Positions 1-24,530 of a stretch of 64,000 nt of DNA are shown piece by piece. Numbering within the stretch: the first letter of the stretch is position 1; every line of letters starts with the position of its first letter. Source of the DNA: Anaeromyces robustus (Eukaryota; Neocallimastigomycota; Neocallimastigomycetes; Neocallimastigales; Neocallimastigaceae); assembly GCA_002104895.1 (NCBI GenBank), contig MCFG01000074.1, forward strand, positions 80,001-144,000, written 5' to 3'. Under the pieces are notes generated by a model. The model was not told where the DNA came from, did no database searches, and saw only the letters and a program-made list of their open reading frames with translations. Position numbers and translations under genes: made by a program.

Positions 1-738
<738 letters not shown>

Positions 739-1643
739 GCTCATTTATATTTTTATTGGTATAATCATCTAATGAAATAGATTCAATTACTACTTCAAAG
801 TTTTTATAAATACTTTCAATTTTATCATCAGAATTTTTATATACTGATAAATCTAATATGTTCAAAATAAAATTGAATATTAATATTAAATAAAAAATTA
901 TTAATATACCTATTATATGAAATAAATAAAAAAAAAAAAAAAATAAATATATTTATATAATACCTGTAAATGACGATATATATCCATGTAAAAAATCATA
1001 AAAATAATTTGGAAAAGCTTTTCCTTTCCTATAATTTATATATAATATATATATTTACATTTATATTAATTGTAAATAAAATTTTTAATATATAATAGAT
1101 ACGTTTTATATTATAAAATACCAATGTTCAAGATAATAGTCAGCAGATTTTCTATCTTCTGGATTTAATTGAATCATATCTTTAATTAATGACTATCATA
1201 ATAGTAATAGTAATAGTATTAATAATAGTAATAGTAATAATAATTATTATAATAATAATAATAAATAAGAATAATAAGAATAATAAGAATAAGAATCAGA
1301 ATATTTATAATTATTATATATATATATTTATATTTATTAAGTCATTTTTCTTATTATTATAAAATATTAAATAATATATAATACTACTAAAAAAAAAAAA
1401 ATTTACTCGTATGTGAATATCCTGAATTTTTTCTAATTCTACAAATGGATCATATTTATTATTTCTATATCTTAGTAATTGAGAAAATGTAAAAATGGTA
1501 CTACCTTCAAGAAAGAGTTCTGCTATAACACAACTTAATTATTATTTATAAAAGTGAAAAATTAATATATATATATAAAGAATTATATAATTATTTTTAA
1601 ACATTCTTTTTATAACTCTAAGTAAATATTAAATAATTAATTC

Positions 1644-1674
<31 letters not shown>

Positions 1675-2827
1675 TGATTGTTTTTTCTTATTGATTATAT
1701 ATATTTAAAATAATGATAATAATATATAATATATACTGTCGCTGTTATCACCATATTTATAATTACCCTAATGAAAATATATCCATTTCAGCAGTTAATT
1801 TATTATCCTTTGTGATTTCAGGTTGAAATAAAAAATCATCTGATGCATAAAAACGTTCAGGAGCTATATAACATGTCCTTCTTGCTGATGAATCAAAAAA
1901 GAATGAAAACCATTCTGGATTATCCTTTTTTAGTTATTATTATTATTATTATTAATATTTAATATGTATGTATAAAATATAAAAATTATCATAAAACAAT
2001 ATATATTAAGTTATATAAATAAATTATAATAATACTAATATTAATAATAATTTTTATTTATATAAATATATTTATATTAATAAATATTATTATTAATGTT
2101 AAATTATTTTCTTTATAATCTATAAAGAAAAAAATTTAAATATAAAAACAATATAATAAAAATAATCAAAATATTAAATCATATATATTACTTCAGGTAA
2201 ATAAGTAGGTTTATATCTTGCAAAATCTGATATATATATCCAATTCCAACTAGTAACCATAATATTTTCTGTTTTTATATCACCATGATAAACCTATTAA
2301 GTAAATTTCGATTCAATAATAATAATAATAATAATAATAATATATATATATAACTTTAATCATAAATAAGCCGAACTTTAAAATTTATACAAAATAAAAC
2401 TAAAAAATACCCCTTTTTTATGTGCTTCTGATAATCCTTTTAATAATTGATATGATATCCATTTTTTTTCAATTGTGTTTAAAAAAGGTCTCGTACTTTT
2501 ATTTAAATTTTAATTATTGTTATTGTGAAAAAGGAATTATAATTAAATATATATTAACATATATATTAACATATATATATGAATAAAATAAAATAAGAAT
2601 AAAATAAAATAAAATAGAAATCAAAAATGAAAATAATAAAAAAATACTGTATATTGCCATTAACCTTATTCTATCATATAAATTATTTGGAAAATATTGT
2701 CTAATAAGATAACCAGCTTTTTCAGTTTCAATTACTTGTTGGAATGCAAAAGCGTTGGGATTATCACTTAATAATTGCCTTTCATCTTTTTTATGAAAAA
2801 TAATATATATTATTTAAATCAATAATG

Positions 2828-2883
<56 letters not shown>

Positions 2884-3801
2884 TAACAATAATAATTAAC
2901 AATAATAATTAACAATAATAATTAACAATAATAATTTATAATAATAATAATTAACAATAATAATTATAATAATTATTGTTATTATTACTTATTATTAAAA
3001 GTTATTTAAATTATTTTAAATATATATTAAAATTTTTTAACCATTATATATTTAACAATTTATGTAATAGTAATTAAAATTAAGTCATATATAATTATTC
3101 ACCTTTTAATTCTTTTATATAATTTTTTAAATTAATATCGAGTGAAGTTTTTATATATATTTTTACGACAACAAGTCCTTCCGAATGATTACAGCAAATT
3201 GTTTTTAAAAACAAAGCACTTCCTAAACTATTAAATATATATATAATAGATAAAATTTATAATAAAAATAGTATTAAATTATCATATATATATATAATAC
3301 AATATTTATTATATATATTTATAAGCATTAAAATAATTAAAAAAAAAGAGGAAAGAATTGTATTTTGTATTTTTTTATATATATGTTATCTATAATGATT
3401 TTATTAAAAATGAAATCCTGAAATTTCAAATGATAAAAATTATTTAAAATCTATAATTCCAAATACGTTTTTTTAATATATATATATATATATTATCGTA
3501 ACAAATTCAATTATTATACATTTATACTTTAATATAATTATTGACAAATTTCAAATGTGATAATTCATCATGAATATATAATATCTCTTTTACATTCGTT
3601 ATGTACATATTGTTATAAATATCAATAAAGTATATATATATATATATAGATAGATAGATAGATAGAATAATAGAATAAAAGAGTTTGATAATCATTATAT
3701 AATATGAATAATAACCTTTTTTTATATCTAAATCCTTCGATTTCTGATAAGTAATTATCAATACTTGCTGATATTACTAAATTTGAATTAATATTACCCA
3801 T
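739..3801 (-). CDS. VPS15: VPS15/PIK3R4-type regulatory kinase of the class III PI3-kinase complex (N-terminal kinase domain, 10 exons, 3' end not resolved)
   Basis: VPS15 is the pseudokinase-like scaffold that anchors VPS34 to endosome and autophagy membranes. I joined exons 3801-3716, 3227-3103, 2785-2665, 2495-2411, 2293-2192, 1924-1767, 1533-1407, 1192-1122, 1028-964 and 852 to about 739. All have GT/AG borders and phases that agree, giving about 351 residues. It begins MGN, the N-myristoylation context usual for VPS15. Family signatures follow in order: SLGSALF (glycine loop), [11 protein letters not shown] (lysine strand), [36 protein letters not shown] at about 142-157 (HGD in place of HRD), [13 protein letters not shown] (DFA in place of DFG), [11 protein letters not shown] and [15 protein letters not shown]. 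These match human PIK3R4 as I remember it. The HEAT and WD40 regions expected downstream are not visible, so the gene probably runs past the left edge. The last exon border is the least certain. Introns hold AAT and TA repeats. Confidence 0.88.
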
Positions 3802-4546
3802 TTTAAGTTTTGAATATATCTTTAAAAAGTTATATTTTAATTAAAAATAAAAGTATAATAATAAATATTAAACCAAAGAAAGTATAAAAAAATAATAATG
3901 GATATCAATAAAAAAATTCAGTAATAATTGGAAAATTTTAACGCAATTATTTTCTTTAAAAAATTAAAAAGTATTAAAAATTGTCAATTATAATTGGTAT
4001 AATAAAATTGGTATATAAATGAAATTTAAATTAATTATTGCTTTTAAATTTTTATCTTTTCCATTTGAATTTTTTATTAATTTAAATTAACAATTAACTT
4101 TTTTTTTTTTATTTTTTATTTTTTTTTTTTTTTATTAATTATTTTTTAAAATAGTAAATATAAAAATTAAACAATAATGTTTGGAAACGAAAAATTAATT
4201 AATTATTCTTTTAATTTAATTATTATCTAAAAATTATTTATGTGTAACGACCATCAATTTTTTGATTATTTATAAAATATTATAATACTATAATAATGAA
4301 TTTTTTTTATATATAATATTATATATTTATTCATTTAAATTAATAAATTTATTTAATTAATTATTTATTAATCTACTTAGTTTATAAACTTTTAATAATT
4401 CTTTATATATTTATATTTATTTTAGTTTTTTTTTTTTTTTTTATTTATTTATAGGGTATTATAACAATTTAACTAAAAAAGTGACAATAAATAAAATAAA
4501 TTTTTATATTTAAAAAGAAAAAAAAAAAGAAAAAATAAAATAAATT

Positions 4547-4643
<97 letters not shown>

Positions 4644-4788
4644 GTAGATATACATAATTACTTTTTCTTTATGGTGATATAAATTAAATAACTAAATATT
4701 AAAAAGAAAAATAATCATTTAATTATTATTATTATTGTACTTTCGTATTTGCTCTTTTATTTGTTAATTATATATATATATATATATC
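3802..4788. other. Intergenic A/T-rich stretch with (AAAT)n
   Basis: Lies between the start of the VPS15-like gene and the end of the SET/MYND gene, both on the minus strand. It holds A and T homopolymers and an AAAT microsatellite of about 90 bp at 4549-4642. No further coding stretch is visible. The promoter of the VPS15-like gene should lie just to the right of 3801, but no clear element stands out. Confidence 0.6.
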
Positions 4789-5371
4789 TTAACTAATTTG
4801 TTTAATTAAATCTTCAATTTCATTTAAAACATCACTTCTTCCTTCAGATATCATTATAGAATTTTTTGACTGTTGTAATAAATATAATGCTTCTTTCTGA
4901 TAATCATCACCAATATTCCAAACTAATTTTCCAAAAGTTAACCATTGTAAACCAGTTAAAGGATGATTACGGTCTAAAAAGACAAGATAAGCCATTAAAA
5001 CAAATAAAGAAGCATAAGCAGCATTAATATAATTATTATTATCAATACAATCGTAAGTATATTTACAAATTTTAGTAAAAATTTCCAATTGTAAAGGTTC
5101 AATGTTATTTACTACTTCTTTATGAACTTTATAGTAAATTTCATCAGATTCATTTAATACAGGAAGCAATTTTGAAGCAACTATAATAATAAATTTAAAA
5201 AGTGAATAAGAATCTAATATTGATTCTTTTTTCGATTTTATAGTTTTACATTTTTCAATATCTAAAATATCATGCAAAGATAAAATTTCTGGATCTAATT
5301 GATTCTTAATCCAAATAAAATCTTTTTCCTCTTCTTCCTTTATTTTTATATTATCTTTATTATTACTATCT

Positions 5372-5402
<31 letters not shown>

Positions 5403-6423
5403 CATTATCATTATCATTATCATTATCATTATCATCATAATTTTCGTTTAAAAGTGGAATTAATTTTTGATCTAAACCATGTTCATCAATACAACGTTCA
5501 CAATGACAATCAAATTTATATTTTTTTAATAATATTTTTTTACGATGACTTCGAGAATTCATCACATCCGTATAAGTTATACAAATTTCTTCACCTTTTT
5601 GAATATCACGCATAGCTCTTAAAATTTGACGATTTCCATGATAATATAATGTAGCATTAGGAGAACATGAATGATTAAAAAGAGATCCTACTGGAAAAGC
5701 AGATTCTGCAATACCAAAAAATTGAGTATCATGACATACAAAATTATTACACTTAAAACGTAATAAATGTTGAATAAGTTCTGATTCAGAAATTTTGTCT
5801 TGTAATTCGGGTATTATTAGTAAAAGTGCTTTTGCCATTTCTCTCAAATATTTCCATTCTTCAAATTCTATTTTGTCCTGATGAGTCATTAATGAAAGAA
5901 ATGCTTCCCGATTAATATTATCTTCTTTTTCTTTCCAATTTATGGATTGACTATTATCTTTGATATTTTTTAATTTATCTGGTGCCATACCACCTACTTC
6001 TTCATTTTCTTCAACTGAAGAATTTTCCACTGATTTTGAAACTTTCGTTTTTTCTTTACTATTATTAATTTTTAGTACTACTTGAATTAACAAGTCAATA
6101 TCCATTAAATCATTATCAAACAATTTTTTTTCTTTCCAAAGCTTACAAGTATATTTATGACCATTTTTCCATGCATTAATTTGACATTCTTTGGAACAGT
6201 AATGTGCAATTTTACATCGTGAACATCTATTTTTATTTTTTTGCATTAACGTAAGACAATTATGACAATATGAATTTCTTGCATTTTCCATTAATACTAC
6301 ACCCATTGAAGGTGAACTTATAATAATTGTTCCCTTTTTTATTTTAACATTTGCTATTACTGATCTATATTTCTCTTCATTTTCAATTAACGTTAAATTA
6401 TTATCTGTAAGAAATTCTTCCAT
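4789..6423 (-). CDS. SET and MYND domain protein, SMYD-type lysine methyltransferase
   Basis: Single-exon gene of 544 residues. SMYD proteins transfer methyl groups from S-adenosylmethionine to lysines of histones or other proteins. The SET domain is split by a MYND zinc finger. The finger is at about 53-93 (CHNC, CSRC, HYCSKEC, then HKYTC). The core SET motif SLFNHSCSPN is at about 247-256, and GEEICITYTD, with the usual Tyr at about 284, follows. The post-SET cysteines C306, C308 and C311 (CHCERC) complete the zinc site. Between MYND and SET there is a low-complexity acidic insert of about 90 residues. At about 329-351 an Asp-Asn repeat is encoded by a GATAAT-type hexanucleotide repeat, probably length-variable. 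The C-terminal helical part (about 380-544) fits the TPR-like end of SMYD proteins. The start is the first ATG, directly before an A/T-rich leader. Substrate unknown. Confidence 0.9.
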
Positions 6424-12571
<6,148 letters not shown>

Positions 12572-14746
12572 AATTTTAAATAATTAATAATTTGATATTA
12601 GATTATATATAATAAAGTTTATTTATAAATTAAATACTATATTATATAAATTTTAATTTATACTATTAATATTATTAATTTAAATTATATAAATATTCAT
12701 TTTTTTTGAAGCAAACTTGTAAAGTTATTAAACTAAAACAAAAAAGAAAAAAAGAATCAAAAAAAGAATATTAAAAGTATTAAAATAATAAAAATAATAA
12801 TAAAAATATAAATAAAATTAATAATAACAAAAACATATTAATATATATATTAATGTCAAATGAAATGAAAAAAAAAAAAAAAATTATAACAAAATAAAGA
12901 ATAAAGTAAATTAAATAACAATAAAAAAAAAAAAAAAAAAGAGAAATATTCTATTGTTATTTATAAAAAAGAAAATTTTAAAATGTGTAATTTGCATAAA
13001 AAAATTTATTGTGTGATATTTATTATTTATTTTATTAGATTGCCATATATTAATTTTTTTTTTTTTTATTATTATTAATTATATGCCCAATTATTGTTAT
13101 GAATATGTGAATAACCTTAACAAAATTTTATTCTGTTTATTTGTCTTCATTGTTAATATCTCTATAACTATTTTCCTCTTTTAATATATTATGAAAAGAA
13201 AACCTTTTGATGGTTTCTTCTTCTAATAGATATTTACTCTCAATACTTTTTACTTGTTGTTTAGAAGGTAATCAAATTTTTCCTTTAGTATAATAATAAT
13301 AATAATAAAAAAAAAAATAATAACCTAAAAAAAAAAAAAAAAAACTCTTGAAGATAAATTACTGGAAGTATCTATGGATTTGGGCGAAGATTATGAAGAT
13401 AATATCTATTACTTGATACTTAACTTTTTCTTTGATGGACGTTATGTATTTAAAAAAAAAAAAAAAAAAAAAAAAAACTAAATATTGATGTGGAACAGGG
13501 ACAGTGGAATGAACTAGGAATGAACTACTTCATTAAAGATTCATCAAAGTCTTCTGTTCCAATTATTGTGGGTTTGTCGCATTTTACTTACTGCTATAAT
13601 GCTAATTGTAAATATATGATTCATATCTGTAATAAATTTTATAATTTTTTCTGTATCTTTTATTATTATTTTTATTCTATTTTACATTTAATGTATTATA
13701 TATTATTTACATTTAATTTATATTATTATTATATATGTTTACTTATAAATTAATTATTTTAAATAAAGCTTTTTCACATTGAATTTTCAATTGCAAGTTT
13801 TTTTTTCACCACATCATGGTTAATATGTATTTTTTTTTTATTTTTTTTATTTTTTTTTTATTTTTTTATTTATTTAAGACCAAAATTTTTAACCAATATA
13901 GAAATACTATACTCAATTATAAAGTTGATATGTTTTTAAAATTTGCTATTATTACGGAAAAAAAATCTCTGAACTTCTCTTAATTTTTTTTTTTTTTTTT
14001 TCAAACGAAGACTATGAAGATAACGTTCTCTTTAATAAACTCTATGTATCTAATATACTTAAAAATCAGGAAAGTAGAACAAAAACAATGACATGGTCTC
14101 CTTTTTAAAAGTTTATCTGATCCTCTGAATCATCTGCTTCATATATTTTGAATCTATCATATAATACCAATTCTAATCGAGTCTTATAATTATTATTCCA
14201 ATTAAGAATGAAATGAGAACATTGATGCCGAAATGATAAAAGATGATATTTGTTCTGATAAGGATTCAAATGTTAATACCCATAAAGGTGTTACATTTGT
14301 TGAATCGGAGAAATCAAAAAAGTATGCATTATATTTTTTACTCTTTTTTTTTTTATTAAAAATAATATTCAATTTTTCAATTATAAACAAGGTAGAAATA
14401 GCTTTAATTTAATTAATAATTAAATATTAATATTTAAAACTCTTTTAATTTATATCCTTTTATTAATATATTTATTATAATAGTTTTTCTTTATACATGC
14501 ATTTTTATTTTGACAATTAAATTAAATATAATAAAACATTTTTTGTCATAATATTTGACAAATAAATCTAATAAAAATTAATACTTTTTTTATTAAGCAT
14601 TTGAAAATTATATTTTCCTATTGACTTGTGTAGATACTTAAATTAATATATATATATATATATATAAACCTAAGTTAATAGAAGAATTTATTATATATAT
14701 ATATGAAATTTTAATTTCAAAATTTTATTTTAATTTTTTTTTTATT
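12572..14746. other. Intergenic region with scattered exon-like fragments
   Basis: Mostly A/T with poly-A and poly-T tracts. Between about 13140 and 14330 several short stretches have higher base complexity and open frames on the plus strand (see the separate entry). From 14340 to 14746 nothing is visible except TA repeats. Confidence 0.5.
13343..14332 (+). pseudogene. Candidate exons or relic of an unrecognised gene
   Basis: Three stretches on the plus strand read like protein. About 13343-13450 reads LLEVSMDLGEDYEDN. About 13487-13640 reads DVEQGQWNELGMNYF, then SSVPIIVGLSHFTYCYN. About 14210-14330 reads ENIDAEMIKDDICSDKDSN, then HKGVTFVESEKSKK. They are separated by A/T tracts, and some edges look like splice sites, but I could not join them into one consistent frame and do not recognise a family. 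Similar acidic EDYEDN wording recurs near 14010-14030, perhaps an internal repeat. It could be a small spliced gene or a decaying one. Confidence 0.3.
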
Positions 14747-15567
14747 TTATTTTTCCTCTTTCATTTCGCTTTTAACTATATACGTCCATGGACAGAGTTC
14801 TTTATAATTATCATCTAATGCATATGAATAGGGTGGTCCACATCTGTCATTAACACTTTCATATAAATGCCTTCCAGTCTTTATTAATCGTTCAGAAATA
14901 TAATCATCATTTTTAAATGTTCCAACTTTATCATATATTTCTTTATTTATTTCATATAAATTATATGCACTTCCTCCAGCTCCAAAAAATTTTAGTTCTG
15001 CTGTATATTTATCAGTTTCTTCATTATGACAAACAGTCCATCTAGAAGAATTAGACGCATTTCCAATTCCATCTTTGAAAACCATTTTAAATGAATCTTT
15101 AAAACGATAACGTCTTTCTATGATTTCTCCAATATACATATCATGTGGTGGTTCACCATTATAATAATTTTTGATTATATCCTCAGGTATATTATTAAAG
15201 TCTGTTTATAAAGCTTTTTACAAATAAATGTTTCTTCTGCTACCGAATACGATACTCCATTTGGTAGTTCTATTGGTTTAAGTCCTGATTTTTTTATTTT
15301 ATCCGTATCTCTTCCAGATGTTGAACCTAGTATATTAAGAGCACTATAATACCATGTTGGCAAGAAACAAAGAGTAAAATATTCTTCCTGATCTAATAAT
15401 TCATGGGTGTAACAAGATGGTTTAATATAAATTGTAACTACTGATTTTCCCCAAAGAGTACCAAATTCACCCAAATTAATTGGCATACAGTTAAATTTAT
15501 CTATATTACCTACTGTAATTAATCCCCAGTGTTCATTGAATTTTTTAAAAACTTGTGTTTCAAAATT

Positions 15568-15570
<3 letters not shown>
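14747..15570 (-). CDS. Flavin-reductase-like domain protein, one-base frame break
   Basis: Belongs by eye to the flavin reductase-like (flavoredoxin) family, FMN-binding split-barrel proteins that move electrons between NAD(P)H, flavin or other carriers. The N-terminal part (15570 to about 15205) reads HWGLITVGNIDKFNCM, FGTLWGKSVVTIYIKPS, EYFTLCFLP and SGRDTDKIKKSGL, typical of the family. The C-terminal part (about 15204 to 14747) continues with NNIPEDIIKNYYNGEPPH and MYIGEII and ends KSEMKEEK. The two halves lie in different frames. The switch falls at or just beside a three-A run (plus strand 15205-15207), where one more A would give a continuous protein of about 275 residues. This is either a homopolymer sequencing error or a recent loss of function. 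No signal peptide is seen. A poly-T tract directly upstream (15571-15600) probably lies in the leader. A decayed copy lies upstream at 16.2-16.4 kb. Confidence 0.78.
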
Positions 15571-15602
<32 letters not shown>

Positions 15603-16204
15603 TGTCTTTATTTCTATAATAAATTAATGATAAATAATTAATAAATTTATATAATAATATATAATAATATTATATAATAAATAATAAATAATAAATAATA
15701 AATAATAAATAATAAATAATATATAGTAAATAATAAATAATAAATAATAAATAATAAATAATAAATAATAAATAATAAATAATAAGTAATAATTGTTGAT
15801 AAAAAAAAACTTTATTTATAAAAAATATTTATATATAAGCTAATAAATTTATAAATATTTTTTATAAATAAAGTTTTTTTTTATCAAGCTAATAAATTTT
15901 GAAAAAATCTGAAAAAATTAAAAGTTTATTTATAATAAATATTTTTCAAAAGAATGAAGAAATTCTGAATTTTTTATAGATAAGCATATAACATATCACA
16001 TGGAATGTATGACCATCCCATACCGAATCGGTGTATGTGCTCTCTGTATTTCTAAGTATAGGTTAGTTTAGTTATATACTCCTTAAGAGTAACCGGATAC
16101 TTCAAACCATAAAAATCGATTTACAAATTTTTAAAACTATGAATTTAAATATAGTACTCTATATATGTGAAATATTTTTATTTATCTTATATTAAGTGTA
16201 ATCA
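15571..16204. other. Intergenic: poly-T, AATAAAT array, and a higher-complexity island
   Basis: A poly-T tract of about 30 bases is followed by an AATAAAT-type array to about 15790 and then a perfect inverted repeat (separate entry). At about 15995-16115 lies an island with noticeably more G and C than its surroundings. It does not read as protein and does not fold clearly as a tRNA or 5S rRNA. It may be a relic upstream of the decayed flavin-reductase copy. Confidence 0.5.
15796..15887. repeat. Perfect 38-bp inverted repeat with 16-nt loop
   Basis: Arms at 15796-15833 and 15850-15887 are exact reverse complements over 38 bases, including a nine-A/nine-T run and a TTTATTTATA block. The loop contains GCTAATAAAT, and the same word follows the right arm. 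Perfect complementarity over a mixed A, C, T and G sequence is more than base composition would give. It could be a small foldback or MITE-like relic, or an inverted duplication made by template switching. Confidence 0.85.
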
Positions 16205-16390
16205 GTTCTTTCGGCTCCATAAAAATTTGATTCTGTTGTATATTTACCAATTGTTTTATTATGACAAATAATCTATCTAGAAAAAAATTATTCTATACTA
16301 TTTCCTACTCTTAATAAAAATTTCATATAATTCGTAAAGATGATAAAGTTTTTCTACTATTCTTCTAATATATATATCATGTATCATTAT
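16205..16390 (-). pseudogene. Decayed second copy of the flavin-reductase-like gene (C-terminal part)
   Basis: On the same strand as the gene at 14747-15570. The plus-strand text here aligns with 14975-15145: both carry a CAGCTCCA/CGGCTCCA word, then TTCTGTTGTATATTTA / TTCTGCTGTATATTTA, TTTATTATGACAAA / TTCATTATGACAAA, CCATCTAGAA / CTATCTAGAA, and finally TCTAATATATATATCATGT / TCCAATATACATATCATGT. Several small deletions and substitutions break the frame. It is probably an old tandem duplicate that lost function. The rest of the copy is not recognisable. Confidence 0.7.
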
Positions 16391-16794
16391 TTTTAATATC
16401 TAAAGATTGTTTTATCATATTGTATTATTTAATATTTTTAACTTTCTATAAATTGTATGAGTATTCTAATATTAAAAAAAAAAAGAATAATGATAATATT
16501 TTTAATTTGAGGATTAATAGTGAATTTTCAATGAACATTTTTATATGTTGAATATGAAAATATGATTATATTACTTTTTTGGTCAAAAAAAAAAAAATAT
16601 CACATTATCTTTTAATATAAAAATTATTTATTTGTGGAAATTAATGCTTTATAATTATTTTTATTATAAATATTAATAAAAACTCTTTTTAATATTATAG
16701 AAATTCTATAAAATATTATGGATTAAAAAACAAACAAGAAAACAAGCAAGCAAGCAAGCAAGCGTGCAAATAAACAAACAAATAATAATAATAT

Positions 16795-16852
<58 letters not shown>

Positions 16853-17235
16853 GGTATATAATACATAAATAATATCTTAATAATAAAAACAATAATAAAA
16901 ATTTAGTAATATTAAAAGTAATATTATCAAACACTTCAATAAAATTTTTAATATACTTTTTTTTATTACTTTTCATATATATAATATTTATTATATATAT
17001 TATTATTATTGTGATATTTTTTCATTTCATTTTATTATACTATATTCTATTTTATTTTATTTTATTTTATTTTATTTTATTTTATTTTATTTTATTTATT
17101 TTATTTTATTTTATTTTATTTACTTATTTTATTTTTAATTAGTGTATTTTTTTTACTTATTTTATTTTTAATTAGTGTATTTTTTTTTTTTAATGTTATA
17201 AACATTAAATATTAATAAATGTAATTATTTTCTTA
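16391..17235. repeat. Intergenic A/T stretch with AAT, AAGC and TTTTA repeats
   Basis: Holds a short CAAG/AAAC-type run at 16733-16780, an AAT microsatellite at about 16784-16852 and a TTTTA array at about 17050-17122. It also has two tandem copies of a 33-34-bp unit around ATTTTTAATTAGTGTATT (about 17119-17190). Frames through these are simple-repeat artefacts. Confidence 0.65.

Positions 17236-24530
<7,295 letters not shown>

Noticed and set aside
2830-2960. CRISPR-like direct repeats (AATTAACAATAAT)
   Set aside because: Simple microsatellite decay inside an intron of a eukaryotic gene; no unique spacers.
4473-4655. Open frame of repeated FIYL-type residues
   Set aside because: Translation of an AAAT array; lies between two genes and has no other content.
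15995-16115. Possible 5S rRNA or tRNA gene
   Set aside because: Some words (GACCATCCCATACC, GAGTAACCGG) recall 5S rRNA, but the order, spacing and pairing do not fit. Kept only as an unexplained island.
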